Source: an uncultured Draconibacterium sp. (GTDB lineage Bacteria; Bacteroidota; Bacteroidia; Bacteroidales; Prolixibacteraceae). Taken from it: a DNA stretch of 64,000 bases. Shown here one piece after another: positions 34,672-44,351 of the stretch. The stretch lies in assembly GCF_913060805.1 (NCBI RefSeq), contig NZ_CAJXTC010000016.1:56460-120459 (forward strand), given 5' to 3'. Both the position numbers and the translations under genes were made by a program. Each line of letters opens with the position of its first letter. Position 1 is the stretch's first letter. The notes below the pieces were generated by a model. It saw nothing but the letters and a program-made list of their open reading frames with translations. It was not told the origin of the DNA and did no database searches.

Positions 34672-35703
34672 CTATCCAAACAATTTTATCCGCTTCAAAT
34701 ACTTGTTTTTGCGTTCAAGAATTACAAATTCCAACAACAGCAAAAACAATCCCACTGCAAAGAAATACTGGAACTGGTCGTCGTACTCCGAATAAGTGCG
34801 CGTTTCCATTTCCTGTTTTTCCATTTTATTTATTTCGTCGAACAAAGCATTTAAACCCACTTGCGCATTATTTGCACGTACATAAATGCCTCCACCGGTA
34901 GCAGCAATTTGCTCCAGCATTTGTTCATTCAACTTTGTTACCACCACATTTCCGTCGCGGTCTTTCAGGTAATCCGTTTGTCCATTGCGAAACACCGGAA
35001 TTGGCGATCCTGATGGTAATCCCATTCCAATGGTGTGCACAATTGCACCTTCATCCAACGCTGCTTTAGCTGATGCCAGTGCGTCGTCTTCATGGTTTTC
35101 ACCATCGGTGATGATTACAATCGCTTTGTTTGCCTCGCCGTTTGGTGTAAACGATTTTCGTGCCAGATCGATGGCCGCTCCAATGGCGGTTCCCTGTTTC
35201 GGTACTATTTGCGTATTCACCGAATTCAAAAACAGTTTTGCTGAATTGTAATCGGTGGTAATCGGCAGCTGTGTGTAGGCATCGCCGGCAAAAACGATCA
35301 AACCGATCTTGTCGTCTTTTAAACGGTCTACCAGTCTTGAAATTGCTCTTTTTGCCCGTTCCAAACGGTTCGGCTGAATATCTTCGGCCATCATACTGTT
35401 CGACACGTCTAATGCGATCATCAACTCAACACCTTCGCGTTTTTCGGTTTTTAATTTCGATCCAAACTGCGGGCGGGCAATTCCAACAATAAAAAAGGCC
35501 AGCGCCAGCATCAGTATGATAAACTTAACAACAGGGCGGTTGCCTGAGCTGTAGGGCATCAGTTGGCCCAGAATTTCCTGCTGACCAAACTTTTTTAATG
35601 CCCGGCGACGCGAAATACGTGACCACACAAAAAACACTGTCAACAGCGGAATTATTAGCAATCCCCATAAATATTCGATATTTCCAAACCTAAACATTTC
35701 CAT
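34672..35703 (-). CDS. batB: BatB: VWA-domain membrane protein
   Basis: 343 residues: two N-terminal membrane helices (LWGLLIIPLLTVFFVW; VKFIILMLALAFFIVGIA), a von Willebrand A domain with the MIDAS motif ALDVSNSMM (DxSxS), VFAGDAY and TDGENHED completing the metal site, and a C-terminal helix (FFAVGLFLLLLEFVIL). It anchors the domain on the outer face of the inner membrane. It follows batA after 11 bp. The ending ERKNKYLKRIKLFG is typical of BatB. Confidence 0.92.
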   Translation of the reverse strand: MEMFRFGNIEYLWGLLIIPLLTVFFVWSRISRRRALKKFGQQEILGQLMPYSSGNRPVVKFIILMLALAFFIVGIARPQFGSKLKTEKREGVELMIALDVSNSMMAEDIQPNRLERAKRAISRLVDRLKDDKIGLIVFAGDAYTQLPITTDYNSAKLFLNSVNTQIVPKQGTAIGAAIDLARKSFTPNGEANKAIVIITDGENHEDDALASAKAALDEGAIVHTIGMGLPSGSPIPVFRNGQTDYLKDRDGNVVVTKLNEQMLEQIAATGGGIYVRANNAQVGLNALFDEINKMEKQEMETRTYSEYDDQFQYFFAVGLFLLLLEFVILERKNKYLKRIKLFG

Positions 35704-35714
35704 CCTTCTATCTT

Positions 35715-36710
35715 TTATGGGATACTTCTAAATATGGTTAAACGCAGGAATAAACTCAGAACCAAGAACAGTGCCCCAAGTAGGGCAAAAGGCATAAATT
35801 CTTCCGATTTACGGCTGAATTCGCGTACTTCGATTTTCGATTTTTCCAATGCGTCAATTTCTTTATAAATCTCTTCCAGCTTGGTATTACTGGTTGCTCT
35901 GAAATACTGTCCGTCGGTAAGCGACGATATTTCCTGCAACGTTTCTTCGTCAATTTTAACCGGCATGTCGCGCAACTGAACGCCAAACTGTGTTTGCACA
36001 GGGTAGGGCGCCGTTCCAATGCTTCCCACACCAACCGTGTAAACACGAATACCAAATGTTTTTGCAATTTCGGCTGCCGTTACCGGAGCAACTTCACCGC
36101 GGTTGTTTTCACCGTCGGTAAGTAGAATAACCACACGGCTGATGGCTTCACTGTCTTTCAGGCGGGCAACCGATGTTGCCAGTCCGTTTCCGATAGCAGT
36201 ACCATCCTCGATCATGCCACTTTCAATATCTTTAAACAGGTTCAGCAACACGGCGCGGTCGGTGGTTAGCGGACACTGCGTAAAAGCTTCGCCGGCAAAA
36301 ACCACGAGTCCCATGCGGTCGTACTCGCGCCCTGCAATAAATTCCATGGCCACATTTTTTGCAGCCTCCAATCGGTCGGGCGAGAAATCCTGCGCCAGCA
36401 TCGAACTTGAAATATCAAGCGCAATAACAATGTCGATACCTTCAGTTTCGCTTTTCTCCCAGTTTCTCGATGATTGCGGGCGAGCCAAAACAACCACAAA
36501 AAAACTGATGGCGATTAGCAGGCAAACAAACACCAAATGGCGCAAATAATGCCTGATCGTTTTTGGGGCTTTTATTACCGAAGCGGTGGATGAAACCTGG
36601 ATGCTTGCGGTATTTTTTTTCTGCCTGAACACATACCACACCACCATGGGAATGAGTACCCATAAAATGTGGAACAGCTCAGGGTTTTTAAATGTCAATC
36701 CTTCAAACAT
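35715..36710 (-). CDS. batA: BatA: VWA-domain membrane protein
   Basis: 331 residues: N-terminal helices (FHILWVLIPMVVWYVF; HLVFVCLLIAISFFVVVLA), a VWA domain with MIDAS ALDISSSML, VFAGEAFTQCPLTTD and LTDGENNRGE, and a C-terminal helix (FALLGALFLVLSLFL). Paralogous to BatB next door. The closely packed pair is expected to act as metal-dependent interaction modules in an envelope complex energised or assembled by the MoxR ATPase at the head of the operon. Confidence 0.92.
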   Translation of the reverse strand: MFEGLTFKNPELFHILWVLIPMVVWYVFRQKKNTASIQVSSTASVIKAPKTIRHYLRHLVFVCLLIAISFFVVVLARPQSSRNWEKSETEGIDIVIALDISSSMLAQDFSPDRLEAAKNVAMEFIAGREYDRMGLVVFAGEAFTQCPLTTDRAVLLNLFKDIESGMIEDGTAIGNGLATSVARLKDSEAISRVVILLTDGENNRGEVAPVTAAEIAKTFGIRVYTVGVGSIGTAPYPVQTQFGVQLRDMPVKIDEETLQEISSLTDGQYFRATSNTKLEEIYKEIDALEKSKIEVREFSRKSEEFMPFALLGALFLVLSLFLRLTIFRSIP

Positions 36711-36716
36711 CTCTTT

Positions 36717-37799
36717 TTATTTTATCTCAACTTCTTCAACATTTTCATCATTATCGGCTTTCTCCTCAGCCTTTTTCTGCTCCTCTTTCTTCGTGTCGTT
36801 TACAAAGAAATAGGCATTTACCAGCGACAGGTTATCGTCGTCGGGCAGCGGCTGATACTTGGCAAATTTTACCAGGTCGGCCGTTTGCAGCAATTGGGTA
36901 AGATTGGCAAAGTTTTTATCGCTTACCAGTCCTTTTTGCCGGCGGAAACTTTCAACCGTTTCGTCGGTGGTTTGCTCCATTGCCCGAATGCCAAAACGAT
37001 CTTCAATATATTCTCGTAGCGCGTCGGTAAGCTCGCTATAATATTGTTTGGTCTTTCCTTTCTGCCACACTTTTTCCGTTTTAATACGGTCCAGCTCGCG
37101 CAATGCAATAATGTGCGCCGGTTCTTTTGGCTTTTGCGGACGTGCAAAAATTGGCTTATTGTTTTTCTTCCGCTTAATGGAATATAAGAGGAAGAAAATA
37201 ATCGCCCCAATAAGAATCACTCCCAGAATGTAAGGTGTAACTTCTTTTAGCGTTAGCGGAGCGCCGTATGGCATTTTAATATCTGTCGGGCCTTTTGTAG
37301 TGTCGATTTGCATGGTGTAAACATTCAGCGTAACACCGTTGCTGGGGATAGAATCAATTGTTCCGTCCACGTCGATTTTAAACCAGTAAGGCGGAATACG
37401 GTAACTTCCACTGTCGAAACTGGTAATGGTGTAGGCCTGAATTTGTTTCATCAACGTCTCGTCGTCCAGCTCAAAAGTATCTACACCCGAACGGCTGATC
37501 ACTTCAATCAGGCTGTTGATGGTATCCGGAACCGCCGGAAACTGTACGTTTACATCTTTCGGATGATCGATTTCCAGGAAAAGTTTTACCTGGTCGCCAA
37601 TCAGAATATTTGCAGAATCGAGGCTGGCAGTGGCTTTTATGCGCTGTGCTTTTGCCGAACCTGCAAGCAAAAACAGAGTAATAAATAACAGTAAAACTCC
37701 GGTGTTAATCACCCTTCGAATTCGCTCAGGATGACAGTCACAGTGAGCGGAGTCGAACTGTGCTTTCTTACTCGTTAAAATATCTTTTTTCAATTGCAT
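36717..37799 (-). CDS. Bat-operon membrane protein with repeat-derived N-terminus
   Basis: 360 residues, a conserved but unnamed member of Bacteroidota Bat operons. Signal-like hydrophobic segment (VLLLFITLFLLAGSAKA), a periplasmic BatD-like Ig domain (IKATASLDSANILIGDQVKLFLEI), one membrane helix near residue 200 (YILGVILIGAIIFFLLYSI), and a cytosolic helical tail with an acidic Lys/Glu end. Odd point: residues 13-29 (AQFDSAHCDCHPERIRR) are encoded by a dispersed palindromic repeat lying in frame between the start codon and the hydrophobic segment. The reading frame survives. A start after the repeat is not available, so the true N-terminus includes it or uses a non-ATG codon. Confidence 0.8.
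   Translation of the reverse strand: MQLKKDILTSKKAQFDSAHCDCHPERIRRVINTGVLLLFITLFLLAGSAKAQRIKATASLDSANILIGDQVKLFLEIDHPKDVNVQFPAVPDTINSLIEVISRSGVDTFELDDETLMKQIQAYTITSFDSGSYRIPPYWFKIDVDGTIDSIPSNGVTLNVYTMQIDTTKGPTDIKMPYGAPLTLKEVTPYILGVILIGAIIFFLLYSIKRKKNNKPIFARPQKPKEPAHIIALRELDRIKTEKVWQKGKTKQYYSELTDALREYIEDRFGIRAMEQTTDETVESFRRQKGLVSDKNFANLTQLLQTADLVKFAKYQPLPDDDNLSLVNAYFFVNDTKKEEQKKAEEKADNDENVEEVEIK
37712..37763. repeat. Dispersed palindromic repeat inside a coding sequence
   Basis: Arms TTCGAATTCGCTCA (37715-37728) and TGAGCGGAGTCGAA (37744-37757) pair at 12 of 14 positions around GGATGACAGTCACAG. This is the 'cttcgacttcgctcaggatgacag'-type repeat usually found between Bacteroidota genes. Here it lies within the 5' end of the 36717-37799 gene. 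Confidence 0.75.
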
Positions 37800-37805
37800 G
37801 CTTCT

Positions 37806-38684
37806 CTATTTTAATGCCCGCTTTTTAAACAGAGTCATTAACGATTTTACATAGTCTTCGTTGGTGTTTATCGATACATAATCAACACCACTTTTTTTGA
37901 ACATCACATCCAGCCTTCCCATGTGTTTAATCCACCAGTCGGCATAAAGTTTACGCGTTTTGCGCGAGCTGCTGTCAACCCAAACATAGTTGCCTTTCTC
38001 AGCGTCTTTCAGCTTTATCATTCCGATGGATGGCAGTTCCGTTTCGCGCTCGTCGTAAATATTCAGTGCCACCATGTCGTGCTTATTGTTGGCAATCGTT
38101 AAGGCCATATCCAACTCTTTGTTATCGTCCATAAAATCGGAAATAATAAAAGCCGTACAGCGCTTTTTAATGGCGTTGGTCATGTAACGAACAGCCTCGG
38201 TAATGTCGGTACCGTTGCTTTCCGGGTGAAAGTCGATCAGTTCCCGAATAATGCGTAAAATGTGGCTTTTCCCTTTTTTCGGCGGAATGAATTTCTCGAT
38301 CTTATCCGAAAAGAAAATTACCCCGATTTTGTCGTTGTTTTGAATGGCCGAAAACGAAAGCACAGCAGACAGTTCTGTTATTACATTTTTCTTCAGCTTT
38401 TCAAACGAACCAAATTCGCGCGAGCCACTCACATCAATCAGCAGCATAACGGTAAGTTCGCGTTCCTCTTCAAAAATTTTCACGTAGGGATGACTGTAGC
38501 GGGCGGTAACGTTCCAGTCGATGTTACGAATGTCGTCGCCAAACTGGTACTCGCGCACCTCCGAGAAAGCCATACCGCGGCCTTTAAAAGCACTGTGGTA
38601 TTCGCCGGCAAAAATATTCCGCGACAAACCACGTGTTTTAATTTCAATCTTCCGTACTTTCTTTAATAAATCAGTTGTCTCCAT
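37806..38684 (-). CDS. DUF58 protein of the Bat operon
   Basis: About 292 residues from the start METTDLLKKVRKIEIKTRG (38684; seven codons upstream is another Met without family match). Contains the DUF58 signature GRGMAFSEVREYQFGDDIRNIDWNVTARY, followed by a VWA-like segment with a DxSxS-type motif LLIDVSGSREFG. Cytoplasmic. DUF58 proteins are constant partners of MoxR ATPases and VWA proteins; role thought to be in complex assembly. It follows moxR after about 76 bp and precedes the unnamed membrane protein. Confidence 0.92.
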   Translation of the reverse strand: METTDLLKKVRKIEIKTRGLSRNIFAGEYHSAFKGRGMAFSEVREYQFGDDIRNIDWNVTARYSHPYVKIFEEERELTVMLLIDVSGSREFGSFEKLKKNVITELSAVLSFSAIQNNDKIGVIFFSDKIEKFIPPKKGKSHILRIIRELIDFHPESNGTDITEAVRYMTNAIKKRCTAFIISDFMDDNKELDMALTIANNKHDMVALNIYDERETELPSIGMIKLKDAEKGNYVWVDSSSRKTRKLYADWWIKHMGRLDVMFKKSGVDYVSINTNEDYVKSLMTLFKKRALK

Positions 38685-38760
38685 GAAATTTGTTTCATGT
38701 TCCACGTTTCAGGTTCAGCTATCTCGAACTTGAAACTTGCAACCTGTAACTTGTAACCGT

Positions 38761-39756
38761 TTAAGGTACTTCTACCTGGTTCAAAATGTCGGTAATAATT
38801 TCTTCCTGTGTAATGTTGTTGGCCTCGGCTTCGTAGCTCAATCCAATACGGTGACGCAACACATCAGGACAAACGGCGCGCACATCTTCAGGAATTACAT
38901 AACCGCGGCGCTTGATAAATGCAAAAGCTTTTGCTGCCTGCGCCAAACTGATTCCTGCCCTTGGCGATGCTCCGTAAGCGATCATATCGGCATATTTTTC
39001 CAGTTTATATTCGTTGGGCTCGCGTGTTGCAAAAACAATGTCAACAATGTATTTCTGAATTTTTTCGTCCATGTAAACATCTTTCACCACGTTGCGTGCT
39101 TTAATTATGTCTTCGGGTTTCAGAATTGTTGATGTTTCAGGAAACTGTGCCAGCAGGTTTTGATTGATGATCTGGCGCTCTTCTTCTTTTTTCGGATAGT
39201 TGATCACCACTTTCAGCATAAAACGGTCGACCTGCGCTTCAGGCAGCGTGTAAGTACCTTCCTGCTCAATCGGGTTTTGTGTGGCCATTACCAGGAACGG
39301 TTCCTCCAGTTTGAACGTTTCGTCGCCAATAGTGATCTGGCGTTCCTGCATGGCTTCGAGCAAGGCCGATTGCACTTTTGCCGGAGCACGGTTAATCTCA
39401 TCTGCCAATACGAAGTTGGCAAAGATTGGTCCTTTTTTAATGCTGAACTCTTCTCTCTTCTGGCTGTAGATCATTGTTCCCAAAACGTCAGCAGGCAGCA
39501 GGTCGGGCGTAAACTGAATACGCGAAAATTTAGCACTGATTGTTTGCGACAAGGATTTAATGGCAAGCGTTTTTGCCAATCCCGGAACACCTTCCAGTAA
39601 AATGTGCCCGTTAGAAAGTAAGCCGATAAGCAAACTTTCAACCAGGTGTTTTTGTCCAACAATCACCTTGTTCATTTCCATGGAAATCATATCCACAAAC
39701 GAACTCTCTCTCTGAATTCTCTCGTTCAATTCTTTGATATCAACTGCTTGATCCAT
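38761..39756 (-). CDS. MoxR-family AAA+ ATPase
   Basis: 331-residue AAA+ chaperone-like ATPase. Walker A GHILLEGVPGLAKT, Walker B LADEINRAP, sensor region LVMATQNPIEQEGTY, and the C-terminal lid with YGASPRAGISLAQAAKAFA are all clear. It heads the leftward moxR-DUF58-batABCDE operon. MoxR proteins help insert cofactors or assemble VWA-protein complexes. No TAnnTTTG box could be found with confidence in the 289-bp gap upstream. Confidence 0.95.
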   Translation of the reverse strand: MDQAVDIKELNERIQRESSFVDMISMEMNKVIVGQKHLVESLLIGLLSNGHILLEGVPGLAKTLAIKSLSQTISAKFSRIQFTPDLLPADVLGTMIYSQKREEFSIKKGPIFANFVLADEINRAPAKVQSALLEAMQERQITIGDETFKLEEPFLVMATQNPIEQEGTYTLPEAQVDRFMLKVVINYPKKEEERQIINQNLLAQFPETSTILKPEDIIKARNVVKDVYMDEKIQKYIVDIVFATREPNEYKLEKYADMIAYGASPRAGISLAQAAKAFAFIKRRGYVIPEDVRAVCPDVLRHRIGLSYEAEANNITQEEIITDILNQVEVP

Positions 39757-40045
39757 ATCTCTTATAAATTTATTTGCTAATTTTTTTCGAAGGCACGAAT
39801 TTAAGGCATTATGACATTTATTCGCCTATTCTTTTGTTAAAAAAATTTAAGTAAAAGCGAAACAAATTATGATGTTAACAAAGAATAACAGCTTATTAGG
39901 AATTCATTAAGAAATTATGCCCCGTTTCGGGAATTTATGTAAACAAGTTAAAGGGTAATCTGTTGTGGTCTACGAATTCGAATATGGACTGCTCCGTTTT
40001 GTTAGCGGGAATTTATAAGCTTTTAACCCAAGAATTAAAAAAGTT

Positions 40046-41026
40046 GTGCTGAGATCAATCGTTTTTACAACCGTTATTCTTCTTTTTGTCAATACCTGTT
40101 TTTCGCAAAGCAGTTTAAATGGCAATGAGTCGTATTTTGAAAAGGATCATATTCTGATCCAACATATAAACGACATTAATTTGCTTTTTTCAGGCAACTC
40201 AAACGATGTGGCATTTACTTCATCGTTTTTGGTAAAAGCTTTTATTAATCAGAAAGCAGAGAAAGAGCGTTTACTGTCTTTTGGAATTCGAACAGATCTT
40301 TATACAAAACGACAATATAGTCAGCGTTTCGATGAGAACGGCCGTTATTACAGAGGTGAATCGTTTACAGAAATTAGTAGTGCTGAATTTTCGTGGGTAA
40401 AGTTTCTGAAAAAAAATCTGGCAATTCAATTGTCGGGAGGGCCGGGTATTCTGAACAAGAAAAAACCGATTCCCGGATTGGCTTTATGGATTCAGGGAGG
40501 AAGTGATGGATCAGGCGGAATTCACAAAATCATTGACAGTTTCGGTAAACAACATGGGCAAATTATTGAGGGTAGAGACACCCTGTCTGCTTTTTTGAGT
40601 TTTAATCCTGCAATAAGCACTTATCTGAATATTTTTCCAAAATCGGGTTATACGCCGCATACTTTAGTTAGCGAATTAGGCGTAAATCTGAATACCGAAC
40701 GTGCCGGTAACTGGATATTCTTGGAAAATGATCTGACTGTTCATCTTTTTCGGTTTCCGCTTTCAAACCGATTGTTCTCGGTTGATTTAACTGGAGCCGG
40801 AGATTTTCGTTTGCACCGGGCGGGCCTAAAAACAGACGCCCGTGTGGGGACGGAGATTTCGTGGGGAAGAGTTACTTTTGGATACGAACTTACCAAACAG
40901 TTTGGTAAGGAAAATATTGATTGGGTTGATTATTACGACGATGATGATATTTACCGGATTTACTTCAAGATTCGGTTGGAAAAGCAAAAGGGAGATTATT
41001 TCGGATCAGGAATGAGTAAAGCATAA
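40046..41026 (+). CDS. Uncharacterised exported, beta-rich protein
   Basis: Not recognised. 326 residues starting at a GTG codon (no ATG gives the signal peptide). The signal LRSIVFTTVILLFVNTCFSQ predicts export. The mature part has many alternating aromatic/hydrophobic strands (LLSFGIRTDLYTKRQYSQRF; AQLSGGPGILNK-like; RVTFGYELTKQF; IYRIYFKIRLEKQKGDYFG), and resembles an outer-membrane beta-barrel of about 10-12 strands, possibly of the LpxR/DUF2219 kind, though I cannot confirm that. It is monocistronic, with no functional clue from neighbours. Confidence 0.75.
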   Translation: MLRSIVFTTVILLFVNTCFSQSSLNGNESYFEKDHILIQHINDINLLFSGNSNDVAFTSSFLVKAFINQKAEKERLLSFGIRTDLYTKRQYSQRFDENGRYYRGESFTEISSAEFSWVKFLKKNLAIQLSGGPGILNKKKPIPGLALWIQGGSDGSGGIHKIIDSFGKQHGQIIEGRDTLSAFLSFNPAISTYLNIFPKSGYTPHTLVSELGVNLNTERAGNWIFLENDLTVHLFRFPLSNRLFSVDLTGAGDFRLHRAGLKTDARVGTEISWGRVTFGYELTKQFGKENIDWVDYYDDDDIYRIYFKIRLEKQKGDYFGSGMSKA

Positions 41027-41198
41027 AAAAGAGGAGATGTTCTAAATCTACAACCTGACGTTAAATGATCGTTGGTGCATTCAATGTTGTAAATTATTGT
41101 TAACTAACTGTTGTGTGTTTATAAAAGTTAAGCGCAAACGCACTTTCATTGGTCTTCTTTTGTAGCTTTATACCGACGCAAACCAACTTTTAATTACT

Positions 41199-41576
41199 AT
41201 GGATGTAGAGAAATTTAAATATGAATACAAAGATTGTATCGTATTTAAGTCCTATTTCGGTTTAATAACCGTTGATGATGTAAAAAACTCCTGGCTGGAA
41301 GCTATTTCAAATCACTTGTTTCCGGACGAAACCATCGGATTTATTCTTGATTACCGGGGAGCTCATTTCGATATTGAACCGGGCCGGCATATTGAAATTC
41401 CGGCATTTTACCGGCAACACCCCGATATTTTCGAAAACAAAAGAATTGCAATTGTTACGGAAAATCCTGACGATATCGTGTATCCGATGTTAATTCGTCT
41501 TCAGGACAGGGGTTATGAATCGGAGCCATTTAGTACAATGGATGCAGCAAAAAATTGGGTTTTAAAAAAGGAGTAG
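41199..41576 (+). CDS. Small STAS/SpoIIAA-like protein
   Basis: 125-residue cytoplasmic protein without a signal. The pattern of a beta-strand (IVFKSYFGLITVDDV), helix (NSWLEAISN), strand (IGFILDYRGAHFDI) and late strand (KRIAIVTENP) resembles the SpoIIAA/STAS-like proteins common and uncharacterised in Bacteroidota. No function can be given. It is followed by a hairpin terminator and faces the convergent hsp20 gene. Confidence 0.75.
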   Translation: MDVEKFKYEYKDCIVFKSYFGLITVDDVKNSWLEAISNHLFPDETIGFILDYRGAHFDIEPGRHIEIPAFYRQHPDIFENKRIAIVTENPDDIVYPMLIRLQDRGYESEPFSTMDAAKNWVLKKE

Positions 41577-41604
41577 GATTTTTTCTCTTACCGAACTATA
41601 AAAA

Positions 41605-41635
41605 AAATGTCGCCCAAAATTATTGAGCGACGTTT
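41605..41635. terminator. Bidirectional terminator
   Basis: AAATGTCGC (41605-41613) pairs with GCGACGTTT (41627-41635), with an inner CAA/TTG extension, between two convergent genes. A/T runs flank both sides. Confidence 0.75.
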
Positions 41636-41645
41636 AAAATAATCA

Positions 41646-42086
41646 CTAAGAAATTTTAATTTGCCTTTCCGGCTGCGGTTTTACTTCATCGCGTTTTGGC
41701 AGCACGATATGTAAAATACCGTTATCGTATTTTGCTGAAATCTTTTCGCCTTGAACGGCGTTTTCGGCAACGGTGAACGAACGTTGGAACGATTGATAAC
41801 TGAACTCTTTGCGTGTGTAATTCTCTTTTGTTTCCTCTTTTTCGTTTTTCCTTTCCGAAGAAATGGTGAGCACGTTATTTTTAAAGTTCACGTTAAAATC
41901 GTTTTTGCTCATTCCCGGAGCGGCAACATCGATAACAAAATCGTCGTCGGTTTCTTTTACGTTAACTGCCGGTAACGAAGTGTTTGTGCTCGAAAAATTC
42001 GAGTGATCCCAATCCATCAATTCATTGTTGAAAAACCTGTCAAAGACTGATGGAAAATACGGTTCGTTTCTTCTTGCTAATTTCAT
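41646..42086 (-). CDS. Hsp20/alpha-crystallin small heat-shock protein
   Basis: ATP-independent chaperone that holds unfolding proteins, about 146 residues. Alpha-crystallin domain with VKETDDDFVIDVAAPGMSKNDFNV and the conserved NGILHIVLPKR block; the C-terminal IKI matches the IxI oligomerisation motif. The Met at 42086 was chosen because a strong AGGAGG lies 8-9 nt upstream on the minus strand, unusual in this genome and consistent with a highly translated stress gene; a longer frame with 13 extra residues is not needed. Confidence 0.94.
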   Translation of the reverse strand: MKLARRNEPYFPSVFDRFFNNELMDWDHSNFSSTNTSLPAVNVKETDDDFVIDVAAPGMSKNDFNVNFKNNVLTISSERKNEKEETKENYTRKEFSYQSFQRSFTVAENAVQGEKISAKYDNGILHIVLPKRDEVKPQPERQIKIS

Positions 42087-42093
42087 GACTTTA

Positions 42094-42101
42094 TCCTCCT
42101 T
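42094..42101 (-). promoter_or_regulatory. Strong Shine-Dalgarno of hsp20
   Basis: Minus strand reads AAGGAGGA followed by TAAAGTC and ATG. Few genes in this window have such a sequence; it fixes the hsp20 start. Confidence 0.75.
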
Positions 42102-42125
42102 TAACTTTATGGTTAAACAATTCAT

Positions 42126-42733
42126 TGAACTTTCGCTAACTAAAAATCAAAAGGTATACCAAGCCTTAATTTCTGAAAATATTTCAGTGTTAGCTGTCTG
42201 GTTGTCAGTTGGTTTGATGGTGGTTTTTGAATGATATTGAAAGTCAATATTTTGGAAAATGTCAAAAATTCAGTTTAGGTCTGTTATTGTTAAACAACAT
42301 CTTTATTGCTCTTGTATTTAATGAATTAAAGCTTTAATTTTAATAAATTAAGTTGATCGCCCTGTTTGACGGGCCGCCAAATTAAAACAAACAATGAAAA
42401 AGTTTTAGCTCCATTAATTGAAAAGTAGATGTAATAAAAACGGATACTTGTTGGAGGATTAAAACTTGCATTTATAACAGCACAATTAGCATTAGAAACT
42501 CAAGGGATAGGATTGAAAAAGTTAATGAATACTTTCAAAAACTTTTAGGCTTCGTTCTGAAGTCGCGTGTTTGGGGTTAACTGGGGCCGCCTCTCTGAAT
42601 AAGAGAGGCGGCTATTTTTTGCAGAAACTTATATTGATTTTTGGTCCCGACGCTATTGTCGGGATCTCGACCAGCAAAGCGGGTCTCAACTTCCAACTTT
42701 TTCTGTAATTTTACGCCCTGATAAACGAGAACA
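42126..42733. other. Gap with an orphan terminator
   Basis: 608 bp between hsp20 and truA. It should carry the divergent promoters. A strong plus-strand terminator at 42586-42620 has no gene in front of it. A 36-codon open stretch ending just before it (KRILVGGLKLAFITAQLALE and on) lacks a usual start. It may be a small RNA, a small unrecognised gene, or a relic. Confidence 0.5.
42586..42620 (+). terminator. Rho-independent terminator without an obvious gene
   Basis: Perfect 11-bp stem GCCGCCTCTCT (42586-42596), loop GAATA, AGAGAGGCGGC (42602-42612), then TATTTTTT. Oriented for plus-strand transcripts. Confidence 0.85.
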
Positions 42734-43495
42734 ATGCCACAACGCTATTTTTTACAACTCAGTTACAAAGGAACTAACTACCACGGATGGCAAATTCAGC
42801 CGAATGCTATTTCTGTTCAGGAGGCAATGGAAGACGCATTATCAAAAATTCTGCGCGAGAAAATAGCCGTGGTTGGTGCCGGACGAACCGATACCGGCGT
42901 GCATGCTTCGTTTTTTATCCTGCATTTCGATTCTGAAAATGGTATTCCCGAAAATCTGGATATCGTTTATAAGCTCAACAGCTTTTTACCTTCGGATATT
43001 GCTGTGCAAAAAGTGTGGCCGGTTGATGAGGATGCACATGCGCGTTTTAGTGCAACCTCGCGCACGTATCATTATTTTATTTCCACCGAAAAAGCTCCGT
43101 TTGCCACTGAAACGAGTCATAAATACTTGAAGCCACTTGATGTGGAAAAAATGAACCAGGCAGCACAAACGCTTTTTAACTACACCGATTTTACCAGTTT
43201 TAGTCGATTGCATACCGATGTAAAAACCAACAACTGCAAAATTATGCAGGCCGAGTGGACGAAGTGTGGAGAGCGATTACAATTTACAATAAAAGCCGAT
43301 CGGTTTTTGCGTAATATGGTACGCGCCATTGTGGGAACTTTGCTGGAAGTAGGGCAGGGCAAACTGAGCATCGAACAGTTTTGTGAAATTATTGAAAAAC
43401 AGGATCGTGGTGCAGCAGGAGCATCAGCACCGGCGCAAGGTTTGTTTTTGGTCGATATAGATTATCCTGATTCGATTACACAGAACCGCCCTTAA
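42734..43495 (+). CDS. truA: tRNA pseudouridine synthase A
   Basis: Makes pseudouridine at tRNA positions 38-40. 253 residues. The catalytic Asp lies in [11 protein letters not shown]; the opening [30 protein letters not shown] and the late [20 protein letters not shown] are standard for TruA. Its 3' end overlaps the convergent AraC gene by 20 bp. Confidence 0.96.
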   Translation: MPQRYFLQLSYKGTNYHGWQIQPNAISVQEAMEDALSKILREKIAVVGAGRTDTGVHASFFILHFDSENGIPENLDIVYKLNSFLPSDIAVQKVWPVDEDAHARFSATSRTYHYFISTEKAPFATETSHKYLKPLDVEKMNQAAQTLFNYTDFTSFSRLHTDVKTNNCKIMQAEWTKCGERLQFTIKADRFLRNMVRAIVGTLLEVGQGKLSIEQFCEIIEKQDRGAAGASAPAQGLFLVDIDYPDSITQNRP

Positions 43496-44351
43496 TCTTT
43501 TTGCGGTATTGTAATGGTGACACGCCGTTGATCCGTTTAAACTGACGATTAAAATACGAGATGCTGTTGTAACCGCATTCAATGGCAATATTTCCAAAAC
43601 TCTCGTTACTTCCGGCTATTAATTTACCAGCATATTCAATCCGCATATCATTCAGGAATTCAGAATATGCTTTGCCGGTTCTTTGTTTAAAATAGCGGCA
43701 AAACGAGTTGGGGGTCATATTGGCAACATCGGCAAGTTGCCCCAGATTTACTTCGTTACGGAAGTTTTTAGACAGAAAGTTAAAGACCACATTAATGCGT
43801 TCGTTATCCGATTCGCGGGTTGGCGTGCGATAACTCACCGAAGAAAGTGTGCGCAAATCTTTAGAGTTTGCAAAGGTATTGAGAATACTCAATAGTAATT
43901 GAAAGCGTTTAAAACCATCGGCATCGGGACACTGTTTTATCCATTCAATCAAATCGTTTTTATCCGGCCCGTCGATTTTAATTCCCATCGATGCTTTGTC
44001 GAGAAGGTGTTTTATGTGCAGCATTTCCGGGATTTCGAAAAACTGGTTGCCAAATGTTTCGTCTTTAAAAAACAGCGAAATACTTAATACTTCCAGGTTG
44101 CTGTCGGGATGGTAATAGGTTTCGTCGCATTTGGTTACATGAGGCACATTTTTCCCAATAAAAAACACGTCGCCCGGCTGAAAACGTTCCACATGATTTC
44201 CTATAAAACTGGTGCCTTCACCTTTTTCTATATAAGTTATCTGGTGCTCGGGATGATAATGTATGGTATCATAAAACCACGCTCCATCATCAATTTGGAG
44301 CCGGAAAGAGTTTCCTCCTGTCTTTGGAATTACAAAACGTACTGCCTTCAT
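43476..44351 (-). CDS. AraC-family regulator with cupin sensor
   Basis: 291-residue transcription factor: N-terminal cupin ([39 protein letters not shown]) and C-terminal double helix-turn-helix ([39 protein letters not shown] and the following [25 protein letters not shown]). It is divergent from the hydroxyproline catabolic operon across a 348-bp gap, and is the likely regulator of that operon; the effector (hydroxyproline or a pathway intermediate) is inferred. Confidence 0.92.
   Translation of the reverse strand: MKAVRFVIPKTGGNSFRLQIDDGAWFYDTIHYHPEHQITYIEKGEGTSFIGNHVERFQPGDVFFIGKNVPHVTKCDETYYHPDSNLEVLSISLFFKDETFGNQFFEIPEMLHIKHLLDKASMGIKIDGPDKNDLIEWIKQCPDADGFKRFQLLLSILNTFANSKDLRTLSSVSYRTPTRESDNERINVVFNFLSKNFRNEVNLGQLADVANMTPNSFCRYFKQRTGKAYSEFLNDMRIEYAGKLIAGSNESFGNIAIECGYNSISYFNRQFKRINGVSPLQYRKKIKGGSV

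Noticed and set aside
42376..42390. ATGAAAAAGTTTTAG as a four-residue leader peptide in the hsp20-truA gap
   Set aside because: No attenuator structure directly linked to it and no downstream amino acid gene; most likely chance.
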